The translations under genes were made by a program, and so were the position numbers. The notes under the pieces were generated by a model that worked only from the letters and a program-made list of their open reading frames with translations, did not search any database and was not told the DNA's origin. From DATEZO01 sp035255485 (lineage in GTDB: Bacteria; Pseudomonadota; Gammaproteobacteria; Burkholderiales; Burkholderiaceae_D): 64,000 nt of DNA. Below, piece by piece: positions 34,543 to 43,250 of this stretch. Within the stretch, counting starts at the first letter, position 1. Every line of letters starts with the position of its first letter. The DNA lies in the NCBI GenBank assembly GCA_035255485.1, contig DATEZO010000181.1, positions 1 to 64,000 of the forward strand, written 5' to 3'.

Positions 34543-35721
34543 ATGTCTGAAGCCGTCATCGTATCCACTGCACGCACCGGTCTGGCAAAGTCCTGGAAAG
34601 GCGCATTCAACATGACGCACGGTGCCACGATGGGAGGTCATGTCCTTGATGCCGCCATGCGGCGTGCCGGACTTGAACCCGGTGAAGTGGAAGATGTCAT
34701 CATGGGTTGCGCCACGCCGGAAGGCGCGACCGGAAGTAACATCGCGCGCCAGATTGCATTACGCGCCGGCTGCCCGGTGACCACTGCCGGAATGACGGTC
34801 AACCGGTTCTGTTCTTCAGGCTTGCAAACCATCGCGTTGGCTGCACAGCGCATACTCGCCGGCGAAGGCGATATCTACGCGGCGGGCGGCGTCGAATCCA
34901 TCTCTTGCGTACAGCAGGAAGCGAACAAGCACATGCTGATTGAAACATGGCTGAAGGAGCACAAACCCGCAATTTACTGGCCAATGCTGCAGACAGCGGA
35001 AACTGTCGCCAAGCGCTACGGCATTTCGCGCGAGCGACAGGATGAATACGGCGTGCGAAGCCAGTTACGAGCGGCAGCGGCGCAGGCAGCGGGCAAGTTC
35101 AATGATGAAATTGTGCCGATGACCACGATTATGGGTATTGCAGACAAGGCGACCGGGATGCTGACGACGCAAGAAGTGACTATCGCAGCCGACGAAGGCA
35201 TCCGCCCCGATACGACACTTGAAGCCGTATCGCAGATTCGCTCCGCATTGCCGGGTGGCGTGATTTCCGCTGGCAATGCCAGTCAGTTTTCCGATGGCGC
35301 TTCAGCCGTCATCGTCATGAATGGCAGTCTTGCTGAAACCCGAGGCTTGCAGCCGCTCGGCATTTTCCGCGGTTTCGCGGTTACAGGGTGCGAACCGGAT
35401 GAAATGGGTATCGGCCCGGTGTTCGCGATACCGAAACTGCTGAAGAAGGCAGGATTGAAAGTGGAAGATATTGATTTATGGGAATTGAATGAAGCATTTG
35501 CGGTGCAGGTGTTGTACTGCGCAGACCAGCTCGGCATTCCGATGGATCGACTTAATGTAAACGGCGGTGCGATCGCGGTCGGCCATCCGTATGGCGTTTC
35601 AGGTGCACGGCTGACTGGTCACGCGCTGATCGAAGGCAAACGTCGCGGCGCAAAATATGTCGTGGTTACCATGTGCATCGGCGGCGGGCAGGGTGCGGCC
35701 GGGCTTTTTGAAGTTATCTGA
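34543..35721 (+). CDS. Acetyl-CoA C-acyltransferase (thiolase)
   Basis: Cleaves 3-ketoacyl-CoA (or condenses two acetyl-CoA). The 392-residue protein has the acyl-accepting Cys90 in NRFCSSGLQTIA, the His in NVNGGAIAVGHPYGVSGAR, and the second active Cys in TMCIGGGQGAAGLFE. ELNEAFAVQ is also conserved. Sequence cannot cleanly separate degradative FadA-type from biosynthetic PhaA-type; the shared operator with an SDR/thioesterase operon favours lipid catabolism. AAGGAGA precedes the ATG. Confidence 0.93.
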   Translation: MSEAVIVSTARTGLAKSWKGAFNMTHGATMGGHVLDAAMRRAGLEPGEVEDVIMGCATPEGATGSNIARQIALRAGCPVTTAGMTVNRFCSSGLQTIALAAQRILAGEGDIYAAGGVESISCVQQEANKHMLIETWLKEHKPAIYWPMLQTAETVAKRYGISRERQDEYGVRSQLRAAAAQAAGKFNDEIVPMTTIMGIADKATGMLTTQEVTIAADEGIRPDTTLEAVSQIRSALPGGVISAGNASQFSDGASAVIVMNGSLAETRGLQPLGIFRGFAVTGCEPDEMGIGPVFAIPKLLKKAGLKVEDIDLWELNEAFAVQVLYCADQLGIPMDRLNVNGGAIAVGHPYGVSGARLTGHALIEGKRRGAKYVVVTMCIGGGQGAAGLFEVI

Positions 35722-35887
35722 AAATGCGGACTGCGGCCACACTTTGGCCTTCGGTCAGGAATGGCTGAACGCCTGATAAAAGGCTTCACTTCACTAAAAG
35801 CATGCAAGCCAGGGAGCCGGGTAGACAAGAAATGTCATTCCAGGCGGACTGGCGCGTCGTTTCCAGCTTGCAACATTCAGGACGGTT

Positions 35888-36178
35888 TTGACCTACAATT
35901 TCGAGCTGCCGATATCGTCGATTGAACTGGCATATCCGATAACGTTCAAAGAATACTTTGCGTTTGAACTCGAAAAGCTGCGGATTCCGGAAAGCGGTGG
36001 CTTGGTAAACATTGAAGATGATCGAAGATCAATGGCTGATCGTTACCTTGAAGGGCCGGTTGTTGATCCGCAATATCTGCATGGTTTTCGGCCGTTATCT
36101 GAATACCATGCCGGAGCCGCAGCGATATTCAAAAACGATTTGACCTATATGAGATGGACCTTGATGTGGCCGATTTGA
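35888..36178 (+). CDS. Hypothetical protein, 96 residues
   Basis: Not recognised. A TTG start at 35888 with AGGACGG 5 nt upstream opens a frame of plausible composition and codon use (FELPISSIELAYPITF, then FAFELEKLRIPESGG), with no membrane helix or signal. It overlaps the next gene by 25 bp in another frame. It may be a small cytoplasmic protein or a chance frame. Confidence 0.4.
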   Translation: MTYNFELPISSIELAYPITFKEYFAFELEKLRIPESGGLVNIEDDRRSMADRYLEGPVVDPQYLHGFRPLSEYHAGAAAIFKNDLTYMRWTLMWPI

Positions 36179-36954
36179 ACCTTGTTCCTGTTTTCATGAT
36201 TGGCTTGCTGGGCGGCGTTCATTGTATCGGCATGTGCGGCGGTATTGTTAGTGCGTTGTCAGTCGCATCGACGCCGAAAAGAAATTTTCCGGTCGCGGTA
36301 ACTGTCGAGCGCGGCGCGACGCTGGGAGCCGTCAACACGTCTGATAGTGCATTAAGGGTTGTCGCCTACAACATCGGCCGCATTGGCAGTTACGCCATTG
36401 CCGGCGCGCTTGCCGGCGGCATTGCGGAAGGTGCGCGTACCTTGACCTTCATGTCATCCATCCAGATTGGTGGTTATTGGCTGGCCAATTTCATGCTTCT
36501 TGCGCTCGGTCTTTACCTGATGGACGCATGGCGCGGCCTGACGCGGCTCGAAGCAGCCGGGCAAATACTCTGGCGTCATGTACAACCGCTGGTAAAACAC
36601 CTGCTGCCAATGGATAACCCAGTGAAAGCGCTGGCGTTGGGCGGTTTGTGGGGTTGGGTGCCATGCGGCATGGTGTACAGCGTATTGCTGACCGCGATGC
36701 TCACCGGTTCGGCATGGTCCGGTGCTGCCGTCATGCTGGTTTTCGGGCTTGGCACCTTGCCAACCTTGCTGAGCATGGGAATGCTGGGTACGCGCCTGAA
36801 AAAATGGACGCAGCAGCGCCGGGTGCGTATCGCCAGCGGGTTGATTGTCTTTGCGTTCGGCCTGCTTGGCCTGATTCGTGCAGCGGAAGGCTTGTCGCTG
36901 GGATGGCTCGATGCGGTTTGCCTGAGCCCGCCTGCGACAAAGACGCACCAATGA
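36154..36954 (+). CDS. Sulfite exporter TauE/SafE family protein (DsbD-like, cytochrome oxidase locus)
   Basis: A 266-residue inner-membrane protein with six likely helices. It opens with FMIGLLGGVHCIGMCGGIVSAL, the HCxGMCGG motif typical of the SafE-type protein encoded next to ccoI/ccoS. A second GGLWGWVPCGMVYSVL motif supplies another Cys near the membrane. By context it helps cbb3 assembly, perhaps in copper or thiol handling; the precise role is unproved. The stop overlaps ccoI in an ATGA. Confidence 0.88.
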   Translation: MDLDVADLNLVPVFMIGLLGGVHCIGMCGGIVSALSVASTPKRNFPVAVTVERGATLGAVNTSDSALRVVAYNIGRIGSYAIAGALAGGIAEGARTLTFMSSIQIGGYWLANFMLLALGLYLMDAWRGLTRLEAAGQILWRHVQPLVKHLLPMDNPVKALALGGLWGWVPCGMVYSVLLTAMLTGSAWSGAAVMLVFGLGTLPTLLSMGMLGTRLKKWTQQRRVRIASGLIVFAFGLLGLIRAAEGLSLGWLDAVCLSPPATKTHQ

Positions 36955-39503
36955 GCAGCGTGCTGATTGACGATGTGCAGGGGGCGGCAGCGCATTCTGC
37001 AGCGATGGCGGATTGCTTTCATTGTGGTTTGCCTGTGCCGCCATCCGCGCACTGGGTTGTCGCGATAGACGCTGTTGAGCGGCCGATGTGCTGCCCCGGT
37101 TGCCAGGCGGTTGCACAAGCGATTGTCGATAATGGATTGACCGATTATTACCGCAACCGGACCGTGTTTTCTGGTACCGCGGACAAGGATGGGCTGATTC
37201 CGCCTGAACTGCAGCTCTACGATACGCCGGAAGGCATGCATCAATTTGCGGCGGCTGTCGCAGAAGATGCGACGAGTTGCGAGACTACACTATCCATCGA
37301 TGGCATTCGATGCGCCGCATGCGTATGGCTGATCGAACGCCATCTTGCGCGCGTGCCGGGCGTGCAGGCGGCCAACATGAATGTCGCCACGGAGCGGCTG
37401 TATATTCGTTGGGCGACGAATCGCTGCAAGCCTAGCGATCTTTTGAGGGCAGTACGCGAAATCGGATACTTGGCTTACCCCTTTGATGCGGTCAAGCATG
37501 GCGAGCAATTGCGCCGTGCCGGCAAGATCCTGTTTCGCCAGCTATTCGTGGCCGGATTGTCGATGATGCAGGTCATGATGTATGCCGTACCAGCCTATTT
37601 GACAAACGAGGGCCCGATCGAAGCGGATATGGCAGCATTGATGCAATGGGCCAGTTTGTTGCTGACGATTCCGGCCGTATTTTACTCGGCATTGCCTTTT
37701 TTCAAGGGCGCCTGGGTCAATATGAAGAATCGCGCGCCGGGCATGGATGTGCCAGTGGCGCTTGGCATCGCGGCGGCGTTCGGCGCCAGTGTCGTGGCGA
37801 CATGGCGCGGACAGGGTGAAGTCTATTTCGACTCGGTCACGATGTTCATTTTTCTGCTGCTGTGCAGCCGTTATTTCGAACTGCTTGCCAGGCGCAAGGC
37901 CGCAGCGTCACTGGAAAAGCTGCAATATGCCTTGCCTGCTTCCGCCTCCCGCATGCCAGCCTATCCCGCTAGCCACGCGACCGAGATTGTGCCGGCGGCG
38001 CAATTGCAGGAGGACGATATCATTCTTGTCAAGCCGGGCGAAGCGATTGCTGCCGATGGCATGATCATCGATGGCGAAACATCGATCGATCTGTCCCTGC
38101 TGACGGGCGAAAGCCGACCAACGCGCAAGGCGCCTGGCGATATGCTTCCGGGCGGTGCAGTTAATGCAACGCAGGCCGTGATCATGCGCGTATCGAAGAG
38201 CGCCCGGGACAGCACCTTGTCAGCACTGATCAAACTGATCGAACGGGCAGGGCAGGCCAAGCCGCAGCTGGCATTATGGGCGGATCAGGTCGCCGCGTGG
38301 TTTGTTACTGCGCTATTGCTGTTCGCGCTGGTTGTTTTCGGTTTGTGGGAATGGCTGGATCCATCACGCGCCTGGCCTATCGCAATTGCAGTACTGGTGG
38401 TTTCCTGCCCATGTGCCTTGTCGCTGGCGACGCCGACCGCCTTGGCTGCTGCAACCGACAGAATGGTGCGCCAGGGAATCCTGATCGTACAGCCGCATGT
38501 GCTGGAAACCCTGCATCGCATGACGCATATCGTTTTTGACAAGACCGGCACGCTGACTCTCGGCAAACCCAAGGTGCAGGCCATTGAAATATTCGGCGTA
38601 ACCGATCGTCAGTCTTGCCTGCGGATAGCGGCCGCACTGGAAGCATCCAATGCGCACCCGCTTGGGATGGCGATCGTGCAGGCTGCAGCCGAAGCGCAGA
38701 TAGTACCGCCTGCGGTCGCGCCTGCGGGCGAGGTGTTTTATCAGGTTGGGCAAGGGCTGGAAGGCAGGCTGGATGGAACACATTATCGGCTAGGCAGCGC
38801 GGCGTTTGTCGCTGGCATTGCGGACAACCTGACTATGGAATTGCCAAATGATGGGCTAACGCCGGTTTATCTGGGTGCCGATCATGCATGGCTGGCACGC
38901 TTTGATATGGCGGATCCGGTGCGCGACGATGCCCGCCGCGTAATTCAATGGTTCAAATCGGCTGGTAAAACGGTAATCCTCTTGAGTGGCGATCAACATG
39001 CCATCACGCAGCGTGTTGCAGAGGAGCTCGGCATTGATGCGGCGTACGGCGAATATCTCCCGGATCAAAAACTGGCATTCGTGCAGAACTTGCAACGCGA
39101 TGGCGCAGTGGTTGCCATGGTAGGGGATGGTATGAATGATGCTGCGGTATTGCGCGTTGCCGATGTATCGTTTGCGATGGGTGCCGGAGCGGCGCTTGCG
39201 CAGGCGCATGCGGATACCGTACTGTTGTCAGGCAAGTTGATGTCAATCGTGGAAGCTGCCGATGCGGCCTCGCAAACCATGTCAGTGATACGCCAGAACC
39301 TGGCCTGGGCCGTAATTTACAATGCGCTTGCGATCCCTGCTGCTGCCTCGGGTTACCTCAACCCCTGGCTGTCGGGCATCGGCATGTCGCTCAGTTCGGC
39401 GATAGTGGTAGCCAATGCTCTGCGCCTGCGCCGTATCTCACGCAAGCGTTTTTTGAAGCTGGATGACTCCGCCATGGCAGGCAAAGCGCCATATTTGAGT
39501 TAA
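36951..39503 (+). CDS. ccoI: Copper-translocating P1B-type ATPase CcoI
   Basis: P-type ATPase needed to supply copper to cytochrome cbb3. The 850 residues contain an N-terminal Cys cluster (DCFHCGLPVPP ... PMCCPGCQAV), one HMA domain with GIRCAACVWLIE (Cys121, Cys124), and membrane helices with the metal motif CPCALSLATPTALA. The phosphorylated Asp is in FDKTGTLTLGK, with TGES and GDGMNDAAVL loops. The N-terminal FHCG/CCPGC domain separates CcoI/FixI from general CopA. The final nine codons lie in a tandem duplication that leads into ccoS. Confidence 0.93.
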   Translation: MSSVLIDDVQGAAAHSAAMADCFHCGLPVPPSAHWVVAIDAVERPMCCPGCQAVAQAIVDNGLTDYYRNRTVFSGTADKDGLIPPELQLYDTPEGMHQFAAAVAEDATSCETTLSIDGIRCAACVWLIERHLARVPGVQAANMNVATERLYIRWATNRCKPSDLLRAVREIGYLAYPFDAVKHGEQLRRAGKILFRQLFVAGLSMMQVMMYAVPAYLTNEGPIEADMAALMQWASLLLTIPAVFYSALPFFKGAWVNMKNRAPGMDVPVALGIAAAFGASVVATWRGQGEVYFDSVTMFIFLLLCSRYFELLARRKAAASLEKLQYALPASASRMPAYPASHATEIVPAAQLQEDDIILVKPGEAIAADGMIIDGETSIDLSLLTGESRPTRKAPGDMLPGGAVNATQAVIMRVSKSARDSTLSALIKLIERAGQAKPQLALWADQVAAWFVTALLLFALVVFGLWEWLDPSRAWPIAIAVLVVSCPCALSLATPTALAAATDRMVRQGILIVQPHVLETLHRMTHIVFDKTGTLTLGKPKVQAIEIFGVTDRQSCLRIAAALEASNAHPLGMAIVQAAAEAQIVPPAVAPAGEVFYQVGQGLEGRLDGTHYRLGSAAFVAGIADNLTMELPNDGLTPVYLGADHAWLARFDMADPVRDDARRVIQWFKSAGKTVILLSGDQHAITQRVAEELGIDAAYGEYLPDQKLAFVQNLQRDGAVVAMVGDGMNDAAVLRVADVSFAMGAGAALAQAHADTVLLSGKLMSIVEAADAASQTMSVIRQNLAWAVIYNALAIPAAASGYLNPWLSGIGMSLSSAIVVANALRLRRISRKRFLKLDDSAMAGKAPYLS

Positions 39504-39563
39504 AGCAGAATAACTTGATGGCAGACAAAGTGTCCCACTTTGGTTAAAACAGAATAATTTGTC
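39474..39563 (+). repeat. Imperfect tandem duplication at the ccoI end
   Basis: Unit 1 (39474-39517, 44 nt) and unit 2 (39518-39563, 46 nt) both begin ATGGCAG and share CAAAG, GTTAAA and CAGAATAA blocks. Unit 1 carries the last nine codons and stop of ccoI (MAGKAPYLS); unit 2 would read MADKVSHFG and stop in its own frame. A third ATGG directly after unit 2 is the ccoS start. Confidence 0.75.
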
Positions 39564-39758
39564 ATGGAAGCGCTTTTTCTTCTTATTCCTCTCAGTATCG
39601 TTATCGTTTTCATCGCACTCTGGATTTTTTTCAGAATGTCGGATAGCGGTCAATTTGACGATATGGTCGGACCTGCATTACGCATTTTGCAGGATGACGA
39701 TACTGTACAAAAGACACAGCATGAAACTGCCGCCAATACTGATGCCGATAAAAAGTAA
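39564..39758 (+). CDS. ccoS: Cytochrome cbb3 oxidase maturation protein CcoS
   Basis: A 64-residue protein with one N-terminal membrane helix (LFLLIPLSIVIVFIALWIFF) and the family signature GQFDDMVGPALRILQDD shortly after. It is required for cofactor insertion into cbb3 oxidase. Its position between ccoI and ccoN is standard. The ATG is the third ATGG of the tandem duplication; the ribosome site is poor. Confidence 0.92.
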   Translation: MEALFLLIPLSIVIVFIALWIFFRMSDSGQFDDMVGPALRILQDDDTVQKTQHETAANTDADKK

Positions 39759-39801
39759 CAATGTTGACGATGTTTTTAAATTAATTTCCCTTGCTCGCAA
39801 A

Positions 39802-39830
39802 TTGATTTAGATCAATTTGATCCAGGTCAA
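39802..39830 (+). promoter_or_regulatory. Tandem FNR/Anr boxes controlling ccoNOQP
   Basis: TTGATTTAGATCAA (39802-39815) is a perfect FNR site (TTGAT-N4-ATCAA). TTGATCCAGGTCAA (39817-39830) follows one base later and is a near-match with one changed base. A -10-like TAATCT at 39853-39858 would place the second site near -41.5, the usual activating position. Low-oxygen induction is inferred, and the fnr gene itself lies at the end of this locus. Confidence 0.88.
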
Positions 39831-39893
39831 AGTTTTCGGGGGTGTAAATCCGTAATCTGCCTCGCATCATTCTGGCATTTGGGGAGAACGTTT

Positions 39894-41321
39894 GTGGATA
39901 GAGCGCAAAACTACAACTACAAAGTCGTAAAGCAGTTTGCAATTGCGACTGTCGTATGGGGAGTAGTCGGCATGCTGGTTGGCGTATTCATTGCCGCACA
40001 ACTGGCCTGGCCCGCACTGAATTTCGATATACCCTGGCTGACATACGGACGATTGCGGCCATTGCACACCAACGCGGTAATTTTTGCGTTCGGTGGCTGT
40101 GCACTGTTTGCCACGTCCTACTATGTCGTGCAGCGCACCAGCCAGGTCAGATTGTTTTCCGATCAGCTCGCGGCATTTACCTTCTGGGGCTGGCAACTGG
40201 TGATCGTCGCGGCGGCGGTTACGCTGCCGATGGGGCTGACCCAAGGCAAGGAATATGCCGAACTGGAATGGCCGATCGATATTCTGATCGCCCTTGTGTG
40301 GGTTTCGTATGCCGTAGTGTTCTTCGGTACGCTGGTCAAACGCAAAGTGCCGCATATCTATGTCGCCAACTGGTTTTACGGCGGATTTATTCTCGCCGTC
40401 GCCCTGCTTCATATTGTCAATAGCGCAGTGATGCCGGTGTCATTGACAAAATCGTATTCCGCTTATTCCGGCGTGCAGGATGCAATGGTCCAGTGGTGGT
40501 ACGGCCATAATGCGGTTGGCTTTTTCCTTACGGCCGGTTTCCTGGGCATGATGTATTACTTCATCCCGAAGCAGGCTGACCGTCCGGTCTACTCTTATCG
40601 GCTGTCGATCGTGCATTTCTGGGCGCTGATTTTCACTTACATGTGGGCCGGTCCGCACCATTTGCATTACACCGCCTTGCCGGACTGGACGCAATCGATC
40701 GGCATGGTGTTCTCGCTGATTCTGCTGGCGCCATCCTGGGGCGGCATGATTAACGGCATCATGACCTTGTCGGGTGCGTGGCACAAACTGCGTTCCGACC
40801 CGATCCTGAAATTCCTGGTGGTATCCCTATCCTTTTACGGCATGTCGACCTTTGAAGGTCCGATGATGTCGATCAAGACCGTAAATGCGCTGTCGCACTA
40901 CACCGACTGGACGATTGGGCATGTGCATGCCGGCGCGTTGGGCTGGGTCGGCTTCATTACGATGGGTTCGATTTACTACCTGATTCCCCGGCTGTTCGGC
41001 AAAACCGAGATGTGGAGCAAAAAAATGATCGAAATCCATTTCTGGGTAGCGACGATCGGTATCGTGCTGTATATCGCTTCAATGTGGATTGCCGGCGTCA
41101 TGCAGGGATTGATGTGGCGCGCGGTGAATGCCGATGGCACCCTGACGTATACCTTTGTCGAATCGGTCAAGGCAACGTATCCCTATTATGTGATTCGTTT
41201 CAGCGGCGGATTGCTGTATCTCAGCGGCATGCTGATCATGGCTTACAACGTGATGATGACCGCACGCAATGCCAGGGAAGCCAATGCGCGCATTCCGGTA
41301 CTGACCTCCGCGCACGCTTGA
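39894..41321 (+). CDS. ccoN: Cytochrome c oxidase cbb3-type, subunit I (CcoN)
   Basis: Catalytic subunit of the high-affinity proton-pumping oxidase; 475 residues with about 12 membrane helices. His ligands for low-spin heme b, CuB and high-spin heme b are in RPLHTNAVIFAFGG, WYGHNAVGFF, GPHHLHYTALPDW and HYTDWTIGHVHAGALGW. YGMSTFEGP carries the cbb3-specific Tyr. GTG at 39894 is chosen because GGGGAG lies 7 nt before it; a TTG at 39879 lies at the ribosome site itself. Confidence 0.97.
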   Translation: MDRAQNYNYKVVKQFAIATVVWGVVGMLVGVFIAAQLAWPALNFDIPWLTYGRLRPLHTNAVIFAFGGCALFATSYYVVQRTSQVRLFSDQLAAFTFWGWQLVIVAAAVTLPMGLTQGKEYAELEWPIDILIALVWVSYAVVFFGTLVKRKVPHIYVANWFYGGFILAVALLHIVNSAVMPVSLTKSYSAYSGVQDAMVQWWYGHNAVGFFLTAGFLGMMYYFIPKQADRPVYSYRLSIVHFWALIFTYMWAGPHHLHYTALPDWTQSIGMVFSLILLAPSWGGMINGIMTLSGAWHKLRSDPILKFLVVSLSFYGMSTFEGPMMSIKTVNALSHYTDWTIGHVHAGALGWVGFITMGSIYYLIPRLFGKTEMWSKKMIEIHFWVATIGIVLYIASMWIAGVMQGLMWRAVNADGTLTYTFVESVKATYPYYVIRFSGGLLYLSGMLIMAYNVMMTARNAREANARIPVLTSAHA

Positions 41322-41336
41322 TTCAAGGAGCAATCG

Positions 41337-41951
41337 ATGAAATTTTCACATGAATGGATTGAAAAGAACCCTTGGCTGTTAATCACGCTGGTGATTCTGG
41401 TGGTAAGCGTGGGTGGCCTGGTTGAAATCGTGCCGCTGTTTTTTCAAAAATCGACCACGGAGCCGATCGCCGGCTTGAAGCCGTATTCGGCATTGCGCCT
41501 GGCTGGCCGCGATATCTACGTGCGTGAGGGCTGCTACAACTGCCATTCGCAAATGATCCGCCCATTTCGCGCCGAGACTGAACGTTATGGACACTATTCG
41601 GTTGCCGCCGAGTACGTCTATGACCGTCCATTCCAGTGGGGTTCCAAGCGCACCGGTCCGGATCTGGCTCGGGTCGGTGGTCGTTATAGCGATGAATGGC
41701 ACAGGACGCACTTGAACAATCCGCGCGACGTGGTGCCAGAATCCAATATGCCGGGTTATCCATGGCTTGCCACGACAAAATTGAATCCGGAAGATATTGT
41801 GCCGAAGATGCGGGCATTGAAGCGGCTCGGCCATCCTTACAGCGAGGAAGAAATAGCGCAGGCGCCTGGCACTCTGGCAGACAAGACCGAACAGGATGCA
41901 TTGATTGCATACCTGCAGGGAATGGGAACGCTGATCAAGGCAAAGAGGTAA
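41337..41951 (+). CDS. ccoO: Cytochrome c oxidase cbb3-type, subunit II (CcoO)
   Basis: Membrane-anchored monoheme cytochrome c of 204 residues. One N-terminal helix (WLLITLVILVVSVGGLVEIV) is followed by the heme site EGCYNCHSQMIRPFR (Cys66, Cys69, His70) and the distal Met region. It passes electrons from CcoP to CcoN. AAGGAG precedes the ATG, 15 bp after ccoN. Confidence 0.97.
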   Translation: MKFSHEWIEKNPWLLITLVILVVSVGGLVEIVPLFFQKSTTEPIAGLKPYSALRLAGRDIYVREGCYNCHSQMIRPFRAETERYGHYSVAAEYVYDRPFQWGSKRTGPDLARVGGRYSDEWHRTHLNNPRDVVPESNMPGYPWLATTKLNPEDIVPKMRALKRLGHPYSEEEIAQAPGTLADKTEQDALIAYLQGMGTLIKAKR

Positions 41952-41953
41952 TC

Positions 41954-42145
41954 ATGACTTTCGACAATTTGGTGACAGACGCGCACAGCGCATTTACCCT
42001 CATCAGCTTCCTGACCTTCATCGGCATCATGTGGTGGGCGTTCAGCAAACGCCGCAACGCCGATTTCGAAGCGGCGGCGCAGTTGCCGTTCGCTGACGAC
42101 ATGAATGAAATGAACACCCCGGGCACGGAGAAGCATAATGTCTGA
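41954..42145 (+). CDS. ccoQ: Cytochrome cbb3 oxidase subunit CcoQ
   Basis: A 63-residue protein with a single membrane helix (SAFTLISFLTFIGIMWWAFS) followed by the usual RRNADFEAAAQLPFADD tail. CcoQ stabilises CcoP binding in the oxidase. The ATG at 41954 lies 2 nt after the ccoO stop, and its end overlaps ccoP by 8 nt. Confidence 0.93.
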   Translation: MTFDNLVTDAHSAFTLISFLTFIGIMWWAFSKRRNADFEAAAQLPFADDMNEMNTPGTEKHNV

Positions 42146-43061
42146 TTTCACAAGCAGCTTCTGGAGCGGGTATATCACGGTATTGACATTGCTCGGCATC
42201 GGGGGCTGTGCGCTCCTGTTATGGGCGCAATCCAAAAGCAAGGTAAATACGGCTGATGCCAAGGAAACCACGGGCCATAGCTGGGATGAGGGCTTGAGTG
42301 AACTCAACAATCCCATGCCGCGCTGGTGGATGTGGATGTTCTGGATCACGATTGTATTTGCACTGGCATATCTGTACCTGTATCCAGGCCTGGGCAGTTT
42401 TGCAGGCAAGCTGGGCTGGAAATCCACCGGCGAATATCAGGAGGAATTGAAAAAGGCAGATGCGGAATATGAACCCTTGTTCAACAAGTATCTCCAGCAG
42501 GATATGAAAACCGTGGCGGCGGACCCGCAGGCACATGCGATCGGCGAGCGGCTGTTTCTGACTTATTGCTCTCAATGCCATGGATCGGATGCGCGCGGCA
42601 ACAAGGGCTTTCCGAACCTGACCGACAATGACTGGCTGTACGGCGGGACGCCGGACGTGATCAAGACCACGATCATGGAAGGGCGTAACGGCCAGATGCC
42701 GCCGATGGCGCAGGCGCTCGGCTCGGACCAGGATGTGGAAAACGTCGCCCACTATGTACGAAGCCTGTCCGGTTTGACCTCCGATTCTGCCAAGGCAGCA
42801 CTCGGCAAGGCCAAATTCGGCGCATGCGCAGCTTGTCACGGCGCGGATGCGCATGGCAACCAGATGATCGGTTCGCCGAACCTGACCGACAAGATCTGGC
42901 TGTATGGCGGCAGTGCCGATACGATCATGGAAACCATCCGCAAGGGGCGCAACAACACCATGCCAACCTTCAAGGAATTCCTTGGCGAAGCGAAAGTGCA
43001 CGTACTGGCGTCTTATGTATGGAGCCTCTCCAACAACAAGGGAGAAACAGTGCAAAAATAA
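42138..43061 (+). CDS. ccoP: Cytochrome c oxidase cbb3-type, subunit III (CcoP)
   Basis: Diheme cytochrome c of 307 residues. Two N-terminal helices (about 9-30 and 63-83) are followed by two class I cytochrome c domains: heme 1 at CSQCHGSDARG (Cys144, Cys147, His148) and heme 2 at CAACHGADAHG (Cys230, Cys233, His234). Met ligands are expected in GQMPPM and TMPTF. WWMWMFWITIVFALAYLYLYPGLG (read in two parts) is the family's second-helix region. Confidence 0.96.
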   Translation: MSDFTSSFWSGYITVLTLLGIGGCALLLWAQSKSKVNTADAKETTGHSWDEGLSELNNPMPRWWMWMFWITIVFALAYLYLYPGLGSFAGKLGWKSTGEYQEELKKADAEYEPLFNKYLQQDMKTVAADPQAHAIGERLFLTYCSQCHGSDARGNKGFPNLTDNDWLYGGTPDVIKTTIMEGRNGQMPPMAQALGSDQDVENVAHYVRSLSGLTSDSAKAALGKAKFGACAACHGADAHGNQMIGSPNLTDKIWLYGGSADTIMETIRKGRNNTMPTFKEFLGEAKVHVLASYVWSLSNNKGETVQK

Positions 43062-43137
43062 ATGCGATGGCTTGCTGGTGCATAAAGACGTGCAATCAAT
43101 GCGAACCTGACATGAATGCTTGCAGGAAGAGGGCGGG

Positions 43138-43245
43138 ATGAATATTTTTCGATCGCCCCCCAATTCCGTGACTGAATTGCGGTCGAACTTGATTGAAGAA
43201 GCTGAAGAAGCGCTTCAAAAAGCAGAGAACGCACTGAGTAATTAA
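43138..43245 (+). CDS. Predicted 35-residue small protein between ccoP and ccoG
   Basis: ATG at 43138 is preceded by a strong purine-rich ribosome site (AGGAAGAGGGCGGG). The 35 codons give a short basic start (MNIFRSPPN), then an amphipathic helix rich in Glu, Ala and Leu (LIEEAEEALQKAENAL). The stop lies 5 bp before ccoG. No membrane helix is present. It resembles the start of small helical Burkholderiales proteins but is not a named family. Confidence 0.5.
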   Translation: MNIFRSPPNSVTELRSNLIEEAEEALQKAENALSN

Positions 43246-43250
43246 TATCC

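Noticed and set aside
39956..39967. GGGGAGTAG inside ccoN as a fifth copy of the repeat
   Set aside because: It is coding sequence, and none of the other blocks of the 74-nt element are at the right distance.
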